DNA from: Apiosordaria backusii
Taxonomy: Eukaryota > Ascomycota > Sordariomycetes > Sordariales > Lasiosphaeriaceae
Direction: 5' to 3'
Assembly: GCA_030549205.1 (NCBI GenBank)
Contig: JAUKTV010000004.1
Coordinates: 2,418,001 to 2,482,000, forward strand
Length of the DNA: 64,000 nucleotides
Shown: positions 11,094 through 21,841 of the stretch, piece after piece
Numbering within the stretch: position 1 is the first letter of the stretch
Layout: every line of letters begins with the position of its first letter
Program-made: the position numbers and the translations under genes
The notes under the pieces: model-generated
What the model saw: the letters and a program-made list of their open reading frames with translations, nothing else
The model's database searches: none
Told to the model about the DNA's origin: nothing

Positions 11094-13628
11094 GTGGCAG
11101 ACCAGCAACCCCCAAACCAAACTCCCAGCCATACGTCAGCCACCTCCACCACGACCCATACTCCCATTCCTCCCTTGCTACAGCCCACCATCACTGCGAG
11201 CCCTCAACAAGTAACGACGATAGCATCGTTGTTGCAGCCCGCTCCGCAGCCTCCGCCGGCTACCACCGCTCCTCCCAACCTGACGCACCAGATACTAGGA
11301 AGGAGGCAGCGGGGCGAGTCCGAGGACCTTCTTCCTGAAGACGACGCCGCCGCCGACAACAACCCCCTCTACCGCCACCGTCCCTCACAACATCTCCAAC
11401 AGCGTCCCAATAAGAGGTTACGAGCTGGAGGTGGTGAAGAAGACGAATCCAAGGACATGCGAAGCGACTACCTCGACAACGACCCCGGTTCATCATCCAA
11501 CAACAGCCGAGCCGCTTGGGCGTCAGCCTCCAACGGCTCCTCCAGCAGTAATAACAGACAAACCCGTATCAAGCCCGAAAACGGCAACAACGAGGACATG
11601 TACGGCTCCTCTTCATCCGAAGTCCACCTCCGCGGAGGTGCCCCCGCACCAGATTACTTTGGCCACAGTCGTGAGGAAATCACCCGGATTCTCATCCAGG
11701 CCCTCGACGACTTGGGATACGACTCCGCAGCTCAGCTCATCGCTCAGCAGTCAGGACTTGAAGTTGAATCCCCGGATGTAGCGGCTTTTAGGGCGGCAGT
11801 GCTACAAGGAAAATGGGACACGGCAGAGAAGGTGCTTTGGGGAGGGCCGCAAGGGCAAGGGCAGGGGCTGGTTTTGGCTCCAGGGGCGGATAGGAACGCG
11901 ATGAGGTTTAGGCTACGGCAGCAGAAGTTTTTGGAGCTGCTGGAGAGGGGGGAGAAGGCGAAGGCGCTGGGGGTGCTGAGGGTGGAGCTGACGCCGCTTT
12001 GTGTTGATCAGCAGCATGTGCTGAGTAGTTTGAGTAGGTATTTGATGTGTCAAGATGGGGAGGATTTGAGAAGTAAGGCCGGGTGGGATGGTGCTGGGGG
12101 GTTGAGTAGGAGGGTGCTGCTGAGCCAGCTGGCAGGTAGGTTTTTCTTTTCATGGTTTTGGTTGATTAACTTTGTCATTTTTTGCTTGAGAAAAAAGGGG
12201 TTTGGTTTGGCTGACGATGACACAGAATGCATATCACCCTCGGTGATGCTCCCCGAGAAGAGGCTCGCTGTCCTCCTGGACAACGTAAAAGCCGCCCAAA
12301 TGGAAAAATGCATCTACCACACGACGGATGTCTCGCCCTCGCTTTACTCGGATCACATGTGCGAGCGCTCTCAGTTCCCAACGGAGGTCATGCTCGAACT
12401 GGATAGACAGCAGGGCGAGGTGTGGCAAGTTCGGTTCTCGCCCAGCGGGGAACGTCTCGCCACGTGCGGTAGCGCGAAAGGGGTTTGCATCTGGGACACG
12501 CGGACGTTCAACCTTGTCCGTATGCTCAATGGCCATGACACTGAAGTGTCCAACATTGCGTGGAGTCCAGACGATTCAATGCTCGTGAGCTGTAGTATGG
12601 ACGGATATGCAAAAGTGTGGAACGCCCAAACCGGGGAGCTGGAGAAGCAGCTTGACAAATTCCAGGAGCCAGTCAGTAGTTGTGTCTGGCTGCCGGATGG
12701 ATCAGGGTTCATCACCGGCTCGCTGGATAAGCCGAAATCGTTGTGCGAGTGGGATCTGGAGGGCAATTGTGTGTATACGTGGACGAAGCGCCATCGGACG
12801 GAGGACCTGGCGCTCTCGGCGGATGGGAATTGGTTGGTGGCGATGGACGATCAGTGCAAGCTGCATATCTACAATGTCCCGAGGAGGGAGAAGGAGTGGG
12901 AGGTTAACTTGCGAAGCAGGCTCACGAGTGTCAGCGTGAGCAAAGATTCTCGGTACATCCTGGTGAACACGGTCGACGACGAGGCCCGGCTTTATGACAT
13001 TGAGGCTAGGGAGATGGTGCAAAAGTACAAGGGGCACAGCGGCGGGAAGGTGATCATCCGGGCTGGGTTTGGGGGCGCGAGCGAGAACTTTGTGATTAGC
13101 GGGAGCGAGGATGGGCATGTGTACATTTGGCACAAGACGACGGGAACGCTGGTGCACAAGGGGGAGGCGCATAACCCTAGGGTGAACTCGGTGAGCTGGA
13201 ATCCGAGGGATTCGGGGATGTTTGCTACTTGTGGTGATGAGGGGAGGGTGAAGATGTGAGTTTTTTTTGCCTCTTTTTATATGTTTTGATGGTTCGCTGA
13301 CGGGGAACATAACAGATGGGCAAGCCCCGAACGCGTGAGAAAATGGGCGTATATCAAGACGCAACCGCATTTGCAACAACAGGAGCAACCGCATTTGCAA
13401 CAGCAGCTGCAGCAGCAGCAGGGGCAAGGGCAGCAGCAGGGGCAGAGGTCGACGACTAATGGGACGTCTTCTTCCTCTAGAGGAGGGGCGGCTAATGGCT
13501 CGGGCGGTGGTAACACTCGGGGTCCCACTAGGAATTCTCAAGATGGGGGGAATGATGAGGGGGATGATGGTGAGGGGGAGGGGGGTGGAGAGGGTGGTGA
13601 TGATCATGAGTACTATGATGATATTTAG
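11094..13628 (+). CDS. gid7: Gid7/WDR26-type WD40 subunit of the GID/CTLH ubiquitin ligase
   Basis: Exons 11094-12135, 12226-13255 and 13316-13628 join in frame (794 residues from 11094). In order: a low-complexity Q/P/T/N-rich front, a LisH motif at about residues 189-221, a CTLH region to about 290, and WD40 repeats from about residue 410 to 700. Visible WD blades include CIWDT, KVWNAQ, YIWHKT and KIWASPERVRKW. The tail is Q-rich and then acidic. This order is diagnostic of yeast Gid7 and human WDR26, which help the GID/CTLH complex assemble and recruit substrates such as gluconeogenic enzymes. The start is uncertain. The frame is open from 11094, where the codon is GTG in a good context (G at -3 and +4), and the first in-frame ATG is 11457 (residue 122). 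Translation may start there, or at a non-AUG codon, or in an unseen upstream exon. Intron 1 (12136-12225) is 90 bases with no in-frame stop; skipping over it restores the conserved LLSQLAECISPSVMLPE. Confidence 0.9.
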
Positions 13629-14118
13629 GGGGTTCAAGCATCTGGAGCGGGACAACTCGGGAGTGATGATGAGGCCGAGGGCGATGAGGGTGGTGAGGGT
13701 TGTGATCAGGAGGGGATCGGAGAGGGCAGTGGCGATAACGAGGGGGATGACGGTAGAAATGCGGCTCAGACACTGGCAGTAAGAGAGGCATCTTCAGCGG
13801 CGGAGGCGGCAGCGTTGAGGGTACGGCTCCTCCAAGACAATTGCGAGGTGCTGAGGGATGAGATACGGAGGGATATTGTGGACTTTGCGTGGGTTTTTTG
13901 CAGGGGTCGACGGGTGGTGAGGGAGTATCGTCAGGGTGTGTGTGTGTGAGTCGGGGGATTATCAGAGCGGGAGAGGCTGAGTAGGATGTATGGTGCTTTT
14001 CTGTCAAAGCGTTGCTTTTTTTGCCTTTCTTTTGGTGGAATTTGTACCTCTGGGTTTGTGGGCGAATTTGAATATGACGGGTATGGGAACACTGGGTTTA
14101 TCCATGTATGTATCATGG

Positions 14119-14119
<1 letters not shown>

Positions 14120-14152
<33 letters not shown>
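14120..14152. repeat. Poly-T run of 33 bases
   Basis: An uninterrupted T33 follows TATCATGGC. It is the longest homopolymer in the window. It may be a simple repeat or the poly-A end of an old retroposed sequence on the minus strand; no target-site duplication was identified. Confidence 0.95.
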
Positions 14153-14153
<1 letters not shown>

Positions 14154-14539
14154 TGACAGTTTGCTTTCCTGGCTTGCTTGGGTTTGAGAGGGAGGGTAGG
14201 GGGGAATAAGGAGGTACAGCGGAGGAAGAAGAAGGGATATTTCAACACAGCGGTGAATAAATGATAAGCATGAATGAAACAGAAGGGGATTCTATTCCGA
14301 GATGGAAATAAACGGATTTGCTGTTTGTTGTAGTGCAGTTTGGCCGTTGTGGATGGTGATGTTTACTGTGGGGTTTTGGTATCTATGTTGTATCTGGGTT
14401 CTATCGATGAGCATTCTCTCTGTACCTTAGGTATGTTATGCGAGTCTTTCTGACTGGGATGTCTTCAATGGCTCTCTCGAACGCTATCCCCTGTCCTCTC
14501 ATCCCTAAAGTGCGAAGTCCAAAAGCCTATCATTTCGTG

Positions 14540-14555
14540 TATATATATATATATA
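14540..14555. repeat. (TA)8 microsatellite
   Basis: Sixteen bases of alternating T and A in noncoding sequence. Confidence 0.95.
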
Positions 14556-14948
14556 AAAGAGTTTACTCATCGCTTAACAAAGCCCCTCCTCTCCTGTAAA
14601 CAATGACATAGTTCTCCATCTCAACGCAAGTCTCGACCCCACGTGTAACTAACAGCCCCTTCATGCCTTTCCTCTTCAAATAATTTCCCTCATCACCACC
14701 TCACCGCCATCACCAAAGTTCACCACACAACATCAACTACCTAATCAGAACAACCAAACCAACATGCCATCCTACAAAACAACAACACTACCTAACCATG
14801 CCCACCATCTACGTCGAATCCTGGATTTGCCTTGCCGTTAGCTTCACAAACATGAATGAACTGCCGGTACGATGGAGTTGCGAGTTTAAGGATTACTGAT
14901 TTACTGCTCTTGATGATCAGGGAGGACCGGCGTGGATATAGTTAGATT

Positions 14949-14963
14949 GGGGGGGGGGGGGGG
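14949..14963. repeat. Poly-G run of 15 bases
   Basis: Uninterrupted G15 within noncoding DNA. Such runs can form G-quadruplexes and are also hard to sequence, so the length may be inexact. Confidence 0.9.
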
Positions 14964-15249
14964 TTGAGTAGGTGAGTACGAGGTGGGTGATGAAGTAGAT
15001 ACAAGGTACCTTGGGTGAGTGAAGTAGGTGTATGTAAGGAGGTAAGTGAGGGGTTGAGTGAGTGAATTGGTGGGTGAGTGATTGAGCATCATCACTACCC
15101 TCGGCAGGATAAGGTGTGAGGGAGGGGTGGTGAGCCCATCACAAAAAAAAAATACATTTTCTTTTTCATTCAAGTAAGGTAATTCCTCCAAAACAGAAAC
15201 CTTTCACCTTTCGTTTGTGTGTTGAATGAAAGAAAATGTGAATTCAATA

Positions 15250-15282
15250 CTGACTGACTGACTGACTGACTGACTGACTGAC
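15250..15282. repeat. (CTGA)8 tetranucleotide repeat
   Basis: Eight uninterrupted copies of CTGA plus one base in noncoding sequence. Confidence 0.95.
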
Positions 15283-15478
15283 AACAGAATAACCAAAACT
15301 TACACACAGTCATTCAATCTCAGGTTGACTGAGCTACCCAACTAATCAACACCGACGACCGTGGCCACCATCCCATCCCGCTACCTCGTATGTTGAAACC
15401 ATCCATCCATCCTCATACTTTCTTGACTGCCCTTCACAGAAACAAGAAAAAAAAAGACCATAACTAAAACCAGTATAT

Positions 15479-15615
15479 CAAATTGTAGAGTATTGTGTGT
15501 ATCCAAAAATTCCAGCTGTGACGAAACAAATTGTAGAGTATTGTGTATCCAAAAATTCCAGCTGTCATGAAACAAATTGTAGAGTATTGCGTATCCAAAC
15601 TCCAGCCGTCGACAA
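15479..15615. repeat. Three tandem copies of a 46-48-base unit
   Basis: Copies start at 15479 (48 bases), 15527 (46 bases) and 15573 (about 43 bases). Each begins CAAATTGTAGAGTATTG and contains a TATCCAAA...CCAGC core. The first two differ by a two-base indel and a few substitutions, and the third is more diverged at its end. They lie between convergent genes and carry no coding signal. Confidence 0.9.
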
Positions 15616-17131
15616 TAGCTGTGATAAGAGAAACGATGAACCGCGCCCATATATATGCCCCATCCCATCGCTATGATTATCCCGTACATATATAGCCCCT
15701 TTCACCATCATCGCTTGTTACCATCCCCAACAGTTGGTGAAAGAACGGCCGCGGTTTCCACCAGATATAAATCCAAACACAGCCCAACTTTTATTTTCCC
15801 CCTCTCCCATTCCATTCCATTCTCCTTGCTTGCTGACAACCGGGTCCCCCACCCACCCTATAAGAGATACACAACGCAAAGGTAGTCAGTCTATCTGTAC
15901 TTGAAATCAGTTTTTTTTTCTTAATTCTGTGGACCGCAACAGCAACAAACAAACAACGCAATAACATAGCACAGCATCAAGGGCATCAAGACAGAGCGAA
16001 GCGAGGAGGTGAGACATGTGCGTGTATAGTTGAAGTAAGAGGTGAGCAATTTGTGTGCATACATGTAAAAGGTGAGGTGAGTAGGAGGTAGGTGGAAATT
16101 ATTGTCAAGCACAACTGACGAGGAAAAACAAGGACGCGGACAAGACAGAAGAAGCAGAGTCAGCAAGAAATTCTGAATAATAGCAATTTAGAGAGAAAAC
16201 AATGATAAAGAGAAGAAGAAAGAACACACACAACACCACCAACCAAAACCCTTTCGCTTTCCGGTTTCGCTTCCCATCCCTTCCTACCGACCAACCTATA
16301 CCCCCTTCCCCCATGTGTTCCCAAAGCCAACACCCCTTCGCCTCCCCCCAAATCTGACCCCTTCCCCGCCCAGGCCGCGCAATCCTAACAAATGTATTTT
16401 ATTTCCTTCGCGAAAACAAACAGTATAAGAAATGAGTGTCTTGGGCGTCTCAACGAACGGCCCCAGTACAAATATCAACCTTGGAAAAATACGCAGCAGG
16501 AAAAAAACAAAAAAGAGCAAGCGCAAACGAAACGCAGAAACAAGTGTTGAAGGGGAAAAAGCGAACTTGCAAAACACACAGAAACGAACAAGCCCAAAGA
16601 ACCAGCAACAAAGCCAGTCCCCAAGCTAGGTCACATATACCCTGTACACTCCTCGCTATGCACGCCCCTGCCCACCATTGCAAACCTGTCCTGTATATTT
16701 CCCCATGCCCGAACCTCAAAACCATTGTGTACTTCGAGCTTTAAACGAAACTCGGAGGGAAAGCCGTGCGTTGTATCCGAGGCGTAATGATTCCAGTGCC
16801 CTGATTTGATCTGATGTAGACTCGAACTCCTGTGTTGCCAAAATTGTGAGAGAGAGAGAGATAGAGAGGTTGGTACCGAGATGTGCTGTGTGTTTGTCGG
16901 TTCTGAAAAAACCCCGTCCCAGTGACGCCCTGTAAGTATGGCAGTGTTCTTTTGTCTTCCCAGCCCGTTGCAACTTTTTTACCCACCGCCGCCGCCGCCG
17001 CCACCCGCGCGAACCCAGTAATAGTGACCATCCTCCAAAGTACAACCTTCCAAAAAGCCCAGCCTAGACCCCTAAAAAACAAGTGTTGAAGGTTCCCGGG
17101 ACTCCAGCGCCAATCATAGCCCTCCTTATTT

Positions 17132-19281
17132 CTAGGCGGGGGACTTGTTGGGAGGCGCCGAGCCGCCATTCTGACGAGCATCTTGGTTGCTGACCGAAAG
17201 GCTGCCAATGCCTGATGAGAGGAAGGCAAAAGGATCGTTCTCGTTTTGTCCATAAAAGTTGTTGCCGGGGCCAGCAGAGGCGGGGCCATTGCCGGCGGAC
17301 TGGAAGGCAGCCTCAGCGGCACGGCTATCAAAAGGGCCAGCCGAGTGAGATCCGGGAGCGGGTCCAAAGTGTGTGTTCAACGGGGGGTAAGGGGCAGCAC
17401 CGCCACCAATGCCTGAGGGCAGCGCATAGGTGCTCTGGGGACCACCAAAGTGCTGGCCATATCCGGCGCCGGAGCCGAAGCCGCCAGGAGGAGCAAACGA
17501 GCCAGGGCCGGGAGCAGAACCGATCGAGCCATGTCCCATATTGTACGATGACCCAGCATCCATAGCGGAAGGATAGCCAGAGTCAGCGACGACCGCGGCA
17601 GTCGCGCGGCCAGCGCCACATCTGAGGCAGTTCTGGTTCTTCGCAAAGTTGTGATAACCGCAGACCTCGTTACCACACTTCCAGTCACCCGCTCGGAAGG
17701 GAACGACGCCAGAGCCGCCCATGCGGCCACCGCCGTGTCCACCGCCGTGTCCGTGGTGGCCCATGTGGTGAGGAGGAGGTCCCATCATAGTCGGGGGGCC
17801 GTAGCCATATCCATAACCCATCTCGCCGGTAGGGCCAGTGCTGACGGCGGGGAACGAGCAACGGAAGCAAGCTGTGCGCCTCTGGAAATTGGAGAAGCCG
17901 CAGCTCGGGCAGGTCCAGTCGCCGGGGCGAGGCCTGTTCTTGCTGGGTGGGAAAGGCATGAGGATGTCGGCGGCCTTGTCCAGAACGCGACTGGAGCTTG
18001 GGGAGACTTCGATGGCCTTTTCATTCAATGCACGGCCGTTCATGCACAGACTTTCGGCAGCCTGTTTTTTTTTTTTTTTTTCCGTTAGAGCGAATCATCG
18101 AAGACATAGCGCAGCATAGTGGGTCACAGGGGCAATGGGCCACTGGGCGGTGTAGGTGCTGTCTGAGACTTAAATGAAGAGAAGCGGTGACTTACCTCCT
18201 CATGGGAAGAGAAAACAGCGAAGCCGCTGCCAGTGGGCTTGTGCTGCTCAGGGGTACGCAGTGTCCAGAAAGCAATGGGGCGGCCGCCAAACTGGGTAAA
18301 CCAACTCTCAAGCTCGCTTTGCGTAGTGTCGTGGGGGAGGCCAGACATGTGGAGGACCTTGCTGCGCTCCGACAGGAAAGCCCGGACATCGGTACGCGCA
18401 TCCATGGGCTGGCTGAGAACACCAGGGTGCTCGTGGGCCGGCTGAGACTTCCGAATCAGGCCTCTGAGCACACGAGTGAGAGTCACGGCCTCATCCATGG
18501 CACGGCGAGGAGAGGCAGGGGCCAAGGCCTGCAGGTGGAAGGGGAGGTTGTGCTTGATCGGGGCACTGGTCTGCACAGGCTCGACTTCCAATGCGGCACA
18601 GATGTTGGCCAGAGAGGAGGGACCGAATGGGAGTGATTCGGGGTGGTGCTGCTGCCATCTTTGGTATTCGGTACGGAGCTCGAATGTGCGAGAGTGTTGA
18701 AGATAAGGGGGAAGCACGACGGATTTGTCACGGGCCTCACGGGGAAGCTGCACACGCAGGTCCCAAGCTTCGAGCGTGACGAAAACGAAGTCGAGGTTGT
18801 TGGACGTCAGGAACTCGGAGGCAAAGGCATCGAAACGGTTAATGGCATCCCTGAAGGTCCCCGCGTTGCGGACGTGTTCCCATGTGAGAGTGGTCAGGCT
18901 CGCTGGCAAAACAAGATGGTCAGCAGGCCGAAAGACAGGCGGGAAAGGCATTGAGTGTTGATAGGGCCATTAACTCACTGCAGAGGGGGGTAATGGGGGT
19001 GTTAACTGGCTTAACGAGCACGCTCTCACGGTGAAGCTGATTCGCAGGAGCAATGGGTTAGAACATGGCCAAAAATGATGGATTTTTTCTCTCAGGGGGC
19101 TGTTGGGTTGGACTCGGCCCACCTCTTCGAGATTGTTTGCGTCGAGCAGGATCCAGCCGAGCTCAATAACTTCGGCCGAGTCCTTGGTGACATAGACGCC
19201 GTGCTCGTCGCATGTGGTGGCTACGTGAATCACCACATATCGGTCGGTCTTGAACGGGGGGGTTTGTTGAGAGGTAGCCAT
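17132..19281 (-). CDS. NRP1: Nrp1-type RNA-binding protein (degenerate exonuclease fold, RRM, two RanBP2 zinc fingers)
   Basis: Minus-strand exons in translation order are 19281-19123, 19036-18979, 18902-18196 and 18061-17132 (617 residues). Residues 1 to about 240 resemble the DEDD 3'-5' exonuclease fold of the ERI-1 type (VIELGWILLDA, NTPITPLC, TLTWEHV), but the first catalytic motif reads HVATTCDE, so the usual DxE acids are absent. An RRM covers about 255-335 (RNP2-like VLHMSGLP, RNP1-like GSGFAVFS). Two RanBP2-type zinc fingers follow at about 355-378 (WTCPSC...CFRC) and 433-458 (WKCGNEVC...CLRC), then a Gly/Ala/Pro-rich tail. This matches yeast Nrp1, an RNA-binding protein reported in stress granules. 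Splicing signals are GTGGGC, GTGAGT and GTAAGT, and joining restores the frame each time. The first donor is weak but is supported by family continuity. The third intron has 17 A residues just before its CAG. RNA binding is likely; nuclease activity is unlikely. Confidence 0.88.
18065..18081 (-). repeat. A17 tract next to a 3' splice site
   Basis: On the coding (minus) strand, intron 3 of the Nrp1-type gene ends with 17 consecutive A residues followed by CAG. This is the opposite of a polypyrimidine tract. Fungal introns rely less on that tract, so splicing can still work. Confidence 0.9.
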
Positions 19282-21199
19282 GTCTCCGGAGACAGGCAGC
19301 GTGGTCGAGGTAACTCGAGCACTGGGGACAAAACAATTCAGAGAAAGGGGGTAAACTGAGAAACCTAATCCTTGATAAGGTATGAATTAACTCGATAATT
19401 CCGGCAGCGAGGCTCTTTAGACTTTTGTGGCCGCCGAGGTTGTGGATGTGAGCTCGAGAGAGCAAAGCAAACGAACAGGCGGTGGCTTTTTCAATGACCT
19501 TGGTCCGCGACCAGCAGCAGGTGGTTGCCGAGTCCCCACGACCCACCCTGCACCCACTCAGCAGGGGCGGCGCTGGGACGCTGGCACTGCCAACTGGGGA
19601 GAGCTTGGGTCGATGCCCCGTGTTGGGGTGCACACCTACCTTACCTACAGCACAGCAACTAAATCTTGGACAAATTGACAGCAAGAGAAGGTCTTGTTCG
19701 TACCTGCACCTGCACCTGCACCTCAGGAACTTGTCTCCCTCGAGATGCTCTCAGAAGCCGGGAAGGCGGGTGGGGAAGGAAGGCGGAGGCAGGAAGAAGG
19801 GGAGACGGACGTTGGAGATGGGCCACCTCAGAGCTGACATGCACGCTCAGGGAAAAGATACGGTAGGGAGGGAGAATAGGGGACCGAAAAGCGCACGCTA
19901 TCCGTACCCCGTCCATCAATTCCACCTCGTATGGAGCCCAAAGAACCAGGCAAGGAGACTGCTGACCGCTTTCAAATTGTATGTATGTAAATTCCACTTT
20001 GTTCGTCACCTTGCACCCTGAGAATGCCTCACTCTCGGGGTGTCGGGTGGATAGGGCCGGGCCGGAGCTCTCTCATGAACTCATGCAGCCGCGAACTCCA
20101 GGATTGAACCCTGGCTTCTGTCTAGGCAAAGGAAACGAGAATGATATACACTACGCCGTTTCTCCCAAGGGTGAAGCTCACAGGGAAGCTCTCTTGGAGC
20201 CGATCCACTGGTTCCGTGTTGGACAATGACAGGTCAAACTCAATTGGAAATCGCCGAAATACGGTATGTTAGGTACGTCCCGGTTACCGCTATGGCCCTA
20301 TCAACGCATCCAACGGCTATGTATTTTTTCGTCTTTTCACCTGTTCTCTTATTCACAGGCTCGGAACCGTCGCATCATGCGGCACCTCCTAAATGAAACC
20401 TCACGCTACCAGCTGCCACAGTTCGTGATGGTGGTGCGATCGATGGTCACGGCCGCGATACGCGCCATCGCCCCCCCTTTCCCGCCTTTCTGCCCCCCTA
20501 TCGAGAAGCTGGAGGTGGGAGTGACGTACCATATCGGAGTCACACGGCCTGTTGTTACCTGTCTCTTTTTTTCGGCACATCACTTCTTACCTATAAAAGT
20601 GCTTCTCACGGCAGGAGCAATGTGCAGATGGAAGCACAGCCCCGAAACATCGGAACATTTTCAAGGAAGACAGGCTCAGCCGACCTCACTTTGGAGGCAT
20701 CTTCTGATGACGACGGTCTCCTGCAGCATCCGTTCAGGGGTGCCCTGGGGGGAGCTTCCACAGCTTCCCCGAGCTACCGCGCCTTCCAACCTGCCGACTT
20801 AGGCGAGCCGTCATCTCGTTCCGAGCCCACACCGCGGCACCGGCTGCTCCACTTGTTCGGGATTGCACCTCCCCGCCGAGCCGGGATTTCAGTTTGGTTC
20901 GTTGACAACTAACCTGAAACTGTTCCATTACAGAGTACCATTGGCAAGCATGAGAACAAGTGTTGAATGGTATCTCTTTCCCAAACTCTGTCAAACAAAC
21001 CGGAAGATGGAAGCTGCTCCTGCCATTCTGATTCGTTGCCTTTGAAGCCACTCAACATGGAAGGTGGTGCTGAGATAGGTACCTACCTATGGGGCCAAAG
21101 CAACAGGCGGACCATTTCCAGTTTCTACATCATCTTCAACTCCAACAACATCACACAGCCTTTGTCTCGCCACCGCATCCCCGCAGGTTCCTATCAAAC
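19282..21199. other. Intergenic region between divergent Nrp1-type and PMP3-type genes
   Basis: About 1.9 kb. The left part is the likely promoter and leader of the Nrp1-type gene. The part near 21060-21199 leads into the PMP3-type gene and contains AGGTACCTACCTA. No further gene is supported. A tRNA-like T-arm at 20098-20114 was considered and rejected. Confidence 0.5.
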
Positions 21200-21841
21200 A
21201 TGGGTCTAGATTCTACGGCTGTCGTTGCCTTGTGTATCTCGTTCTTCTGTCCGCCTCTGGCCGTAGCCTAGTTGGCAGGATGTGGGACTGATGTGTGCAT
21301 CAATCTTTGCCTGTGGTTTCTTGCGTAAGTAACTCAGCCCTGTTCCTGAAACGATTCGCCGATGTCTAACGGCTTTCCTTCTAGCGGAATCCCGGGATAT
21401 GTCCACGCTTGGTACCTCGTGTATGTGTATCTGGACAACAAAAAGCTTCTGCAAGCACCTGAAGGCGGGCGGCCATTCGTGTTCAGCGAAAGGCTTCAAC
21501 AAATCAGCACCGTCAACCGGAGCACCGCGAGCCTTCCAGCTCCAAGGACATCCACGGAAACGGTACCGGTTCATCGGCGTAACCCTGCGGTGCAGCAAAA
21601 CCTGGCCCAAGAGCAGAAGCCGGTTCCAGAGACGAAGCCCGCCACAGAGAAGACTTCGACGCCGGAACCGAAGCCGACAGCGTCCGCAAGGCCAACTCCG
21701 GTTTCGACGCCTGGTCCTTCTGCAAAGCCAACTACGGGACTGCAAGCAACCCAAACTCCGTCTGCGAGGCCAACCCCGACACCCTCACCACCTCCGCTCA
21801 CCGACAACCGTGACGCACATTCCCCAAAAACGAAAGACTAG
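21200..21841 (+). pseudogene. pmp3: PMP3/RCI2-family small membrane proteolipid with long tail, interrupted by in-frame TAG
   Basis: Exon 1 is 21200-21324 and exon 2 is 21385-21841. The intron has GTAAGT, a CTAAC branch site and CTAG, and is 60 bases long. Read together the frame gives a PMP3-family protein: first membrane helix with FFCPPLAVA, then the AGCGTDVCINLCL loop, then GIPGYVHAWYLVY. PMP3/RCI2 proteins are small hydrophobic plasma-membrane proteins that influence membrane potential and salt tolerance. Codon 24 is TAG (21269-21271), where the family normally has a hydrophobic residue, so translation should stop after 23 residues. The frame stays open downstream for 170 codons, and the intron is intact. 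The tail after the second helix is about 135 residues, rich in Pro, Thr and Ala. The gene could be recently inactivated, misread in one base, or decoded by readthrough. An in-frame ATG at 21089 would add 37 unlikely residues. Confidence 0.7.

Larger units (their letters stand above)
13629..17131. other. Repeat-rich intergenic spacer
   Basis: About 3.5 kb between the ends of two convergent genes. It holds many simple repeats: T33, (TA)8, G15, (CTGA)8 and three tandem 46-48-base units, all listed separately. GAGT/GGTGAG-rich sequence occurs at 14970-15080. Reading frames here are short, translate the repeats and have no family motif. I see no gene. Confidence 0.6.

Noticed and set aside
20041..20130. 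tRNA gene suggested by CCAGGATTGAACCCTGG at 20098-20114 (T-arm-like on the minus strand)
   Set aside because: The stem and loop do not align with the canonical T-arm positions, and no acceptor, D or anticodon arms are found at the right distances.
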